Under the pieces are notes generated by a model, which worked only from the letters and a program-made list of their open reading frames with translations, did no database searches and was not told the DNA's origin. A stretch of 7,397 bases of DNA. It comes from JBCCRH01 sp039208045 (GTDB lineage Bacteria > Bacteroidota > Bacteroidia > Chitinophagales > Saprospiraceae). Positions within the stretch are counted from its first letter, which is position 1. Each line of letters opens with the position of its first letter. Shown here in pieces: positions 6,258 through 7,397 of this stretch. Location of the stretch: NCBI GenBank assembly GCA_039208045.1, contig JBCCRH010000325.1, forward strand, positions 1 through 7,397, in the 5' to 3' direction. The position numbers and the translations under genes were made by a program.

Positions 6258-7397
6258 AGTAACCAGATGCTTGGCCATCTTTTCTAGACTCCGAGGCGCC
6301 AAAGTATACCTTGCGCGCTGCATCGTAGAGAATCGCCTGATAGCCTCCATAGATGCCTCTAGCATAGCCCACTTTGTGGCCCATAGACATTAGCTTTCGA
6401 ATAACCTGATAGTCGTAGCCACTTTCTAAATGAATGGTGCCAACGCTATTATCGGTTTGGCCAGTAGGCTTGGAGCCACCGCTATGATCAATTCGGGGTG
6501 CATCGCCTGCTTCTTGTAGGTTCATCCCAAAGTCGATCATGTTCATAATAATCTGCACATGCCCTTGTGGCTGAAAGTCACCTCCCATTACGCCAAAGCT
6601 CATGTATGGCTGTCCATCTTTGGTTACAAAGGCAGGAATAATAGTGTGGAAGGGCCGCTTGCCTGGCTCATAAGTGTTGAACTGACCTGGGATAAGGCTA
6701 AACAGCTCTCCTCGGTCTTGCAGCATAAAACCTAGTTTGGGCGGTACCATACCAGAGCCCATTCCTCGGTAATTACTTTGGATGAGCGAAATCATGTTGC
6801 CTTCTTTATCTGCAACGGTCATGTAGATGGTCTCTCCTGCGCTGATTTCTCCTGCTTCGTACTTACTGGCACGTTTGGTGTTAAGTAAGGCTCTTCTTTT
6901 ATCAGCGTAAGACTTAGAGATGAGTTCATCCACTGGCACCTTGGCAAAATCCATGTCGGCATAATATTTTGCACGATCCTCGAAAGCTAATTTCTTAGCT
7001 TCCACAAAATGATGGATATGTTCTGCACTACCAAAACCCATTGACGCAAAGTCGTACTTCTCCAAAATATTCAGCATCTGCAAAGCAGCAATACCTTGGC
7101 CATTTGGAGGTAACTCCCACACCTCATAGCCCCGATAATTGGTAGAAACGGGCTCTACCCATTCACTTTGGTGACTAGCAAAGTCTTCGTAGGATAAAAA
7201 ACCGCCTTGTTCCTGGAGGAATTTTGCGATGGTTTTGGCTATTTCACCTTTGTAGAACGCATCTCTGCCATCTTTGGCCAGTTTTTTATAAGTGGATGCC
7301 AAATAAGGATTCTTAAAAATATCACCCTTCTGTGGGACTTTCCCATCCATCGTGTAGGTCTCCTCTACATTAGGATACTGCCGCATAAACCGAGGAA
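6256..7397 (-). CDS. ggt: Gamma-glutamyltransferase-family protein (YwrD-like branch), N-terminal part outside the window
   Basis: The frame stays open to the right edge, so the Met at 7386 is internal; about 200 residues are missing compared with E. coli GGT. Numbered from that Met, EWVEPVSTNYRGYEVW (75-90) and PPNGQGIAALQMLNILE (93-109) mark the end of the large subunit. GETIYMTVAD (184-193) aligns with the autoprocessing site, making Thr186 (codon 6829-6831) the likely nucleophile and first residue of a 191-residue small subunit, the normal length. FGVMGGDFQPQGH (264-276) and GFGMNLQ-like text (IDFGMNLQEAGDAPR, 284-298) are typical of the branch. Classical GGTs cleave gamma-glutamyl bonds of glutathione and similar peptides, usually in the periplasm. 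Here the positions matching E. coli Gln430, Asp433 and Ser462-Ser463 appear as Arg225, Leu228 and His247-Thr248, so the substrate may differ. A signal peptide, if any, is out of view. The hydrolase gene follows after 21 bases. Confidence 0.92.
   Translation of the reverse strand, partial: PRFMRQYPNVEETYTMDGKVPQKGDIFKNPYLASTYKKLAKDGRDAFYKGEIAKTIAKFLQEQGGFLSYEDFASHQSEWVEPVSTNYRGYEVWELPPNGQGIAALQMLNILEKYDFASMGFGSAEHIHHFVEAKKLAFEDRAKYYADMDFAKVPVDELISKSYADKRRALLNTKRASKYEAGEISAGETIYMTVADKEGNMISLIQSNYRGMGSGMVPPKLGFMLQDRGELFSLIPGQFNTYEPGKRPFHTIIPAFVTKDGQPYMSFGVMGGDFQPQGHVQIIMNMIDFGMNLQEAGDAPRIDHSGGSKPTGQTDNSVGTIHLESGYDYQVIRKLMSMGHKVGYARGIYGGYQAILYDAARKVYFGASESRKDGQASGY

Noticed and set aside
1..7397. 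Search for tRNA, rRNA, CRISPR repeats, insertion sequences, toxin-antitoxin or defence genes
   Set aside because: No cloverleaf sequences, regularly spaced repeats, transposase motifs or terminal inverted repeats were seen; almost all bases are assigned to conserved protein-coding genes.

Overview
The window reads as an ordinary chromosomal segment from a member of the Bacteroidota. The guess of a marine or gliding Saprospiria-type organism is inference from protein style and moderate GC, not from a marker gene. Supporting signs are a large AsmA-family protein of the kind common in this phylum, an RNase D with HRDC-like C-terminus, a two-ATPase peptide-type ABC protein whose second Walker B reads DES, no clear Shine-Dalgarno sequence before any start codon, and one promoter-like site of the Bacteroidota type (TTTG, 18 bases, TACATGTG). 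Gene density is high. The longest gaps are 159 and 194 bases.

Left part: a minus-strand AsmA-family protein occupies 1-1851. Its start is at 1851 and its C-terminus lies beyond base 1. A 159-base divergent intergenic region separates it from a plus-strand pair. The first gene of the pair is a ribonuclease D homologue (2011-3195). The second is a fused double-ATPase ABC protein of the Opp/Dpp type (3195-4913). These two share one base, so they are probably co-transcribed and translationally coupled, although their functions are not obviously related. No permease or binding-protein gene is present.

Right part: a 194-base spacer with a promoter candidate leads to a 78-residue single-pass membrane or secreted protein of unknown function (5108-5344). 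Two minus-strand genes converge on it. The upstream one is a gamma-glutamyltransferase-family protein (6256-7397, N-terminal part outside the window). The downstream one is a metallo-beta-lactamase-fold hydrolase (5341-6234), 21 bases after it and probably in the same operon. The small gene and the hydrolase gene overlap tail to tail by four bases, so their stop codons interlock. The best terminator-like hairpin for the small gene lies inside the coding sequence of the hydrolase.

I found no mobile element, CRISPR array, tRNA, rRNA, phage gene or defence cassette, and nothing that amounts to a new multi-gene system. The observations most worth following are the terminator embedded in the opposing gene, the uncharacterised small membrane protein, an ungapped 31-residue internal repeat in the AsmA protein, and the non-canonical substrate-contact residues of the gamma-glutamyltransferase homologue.
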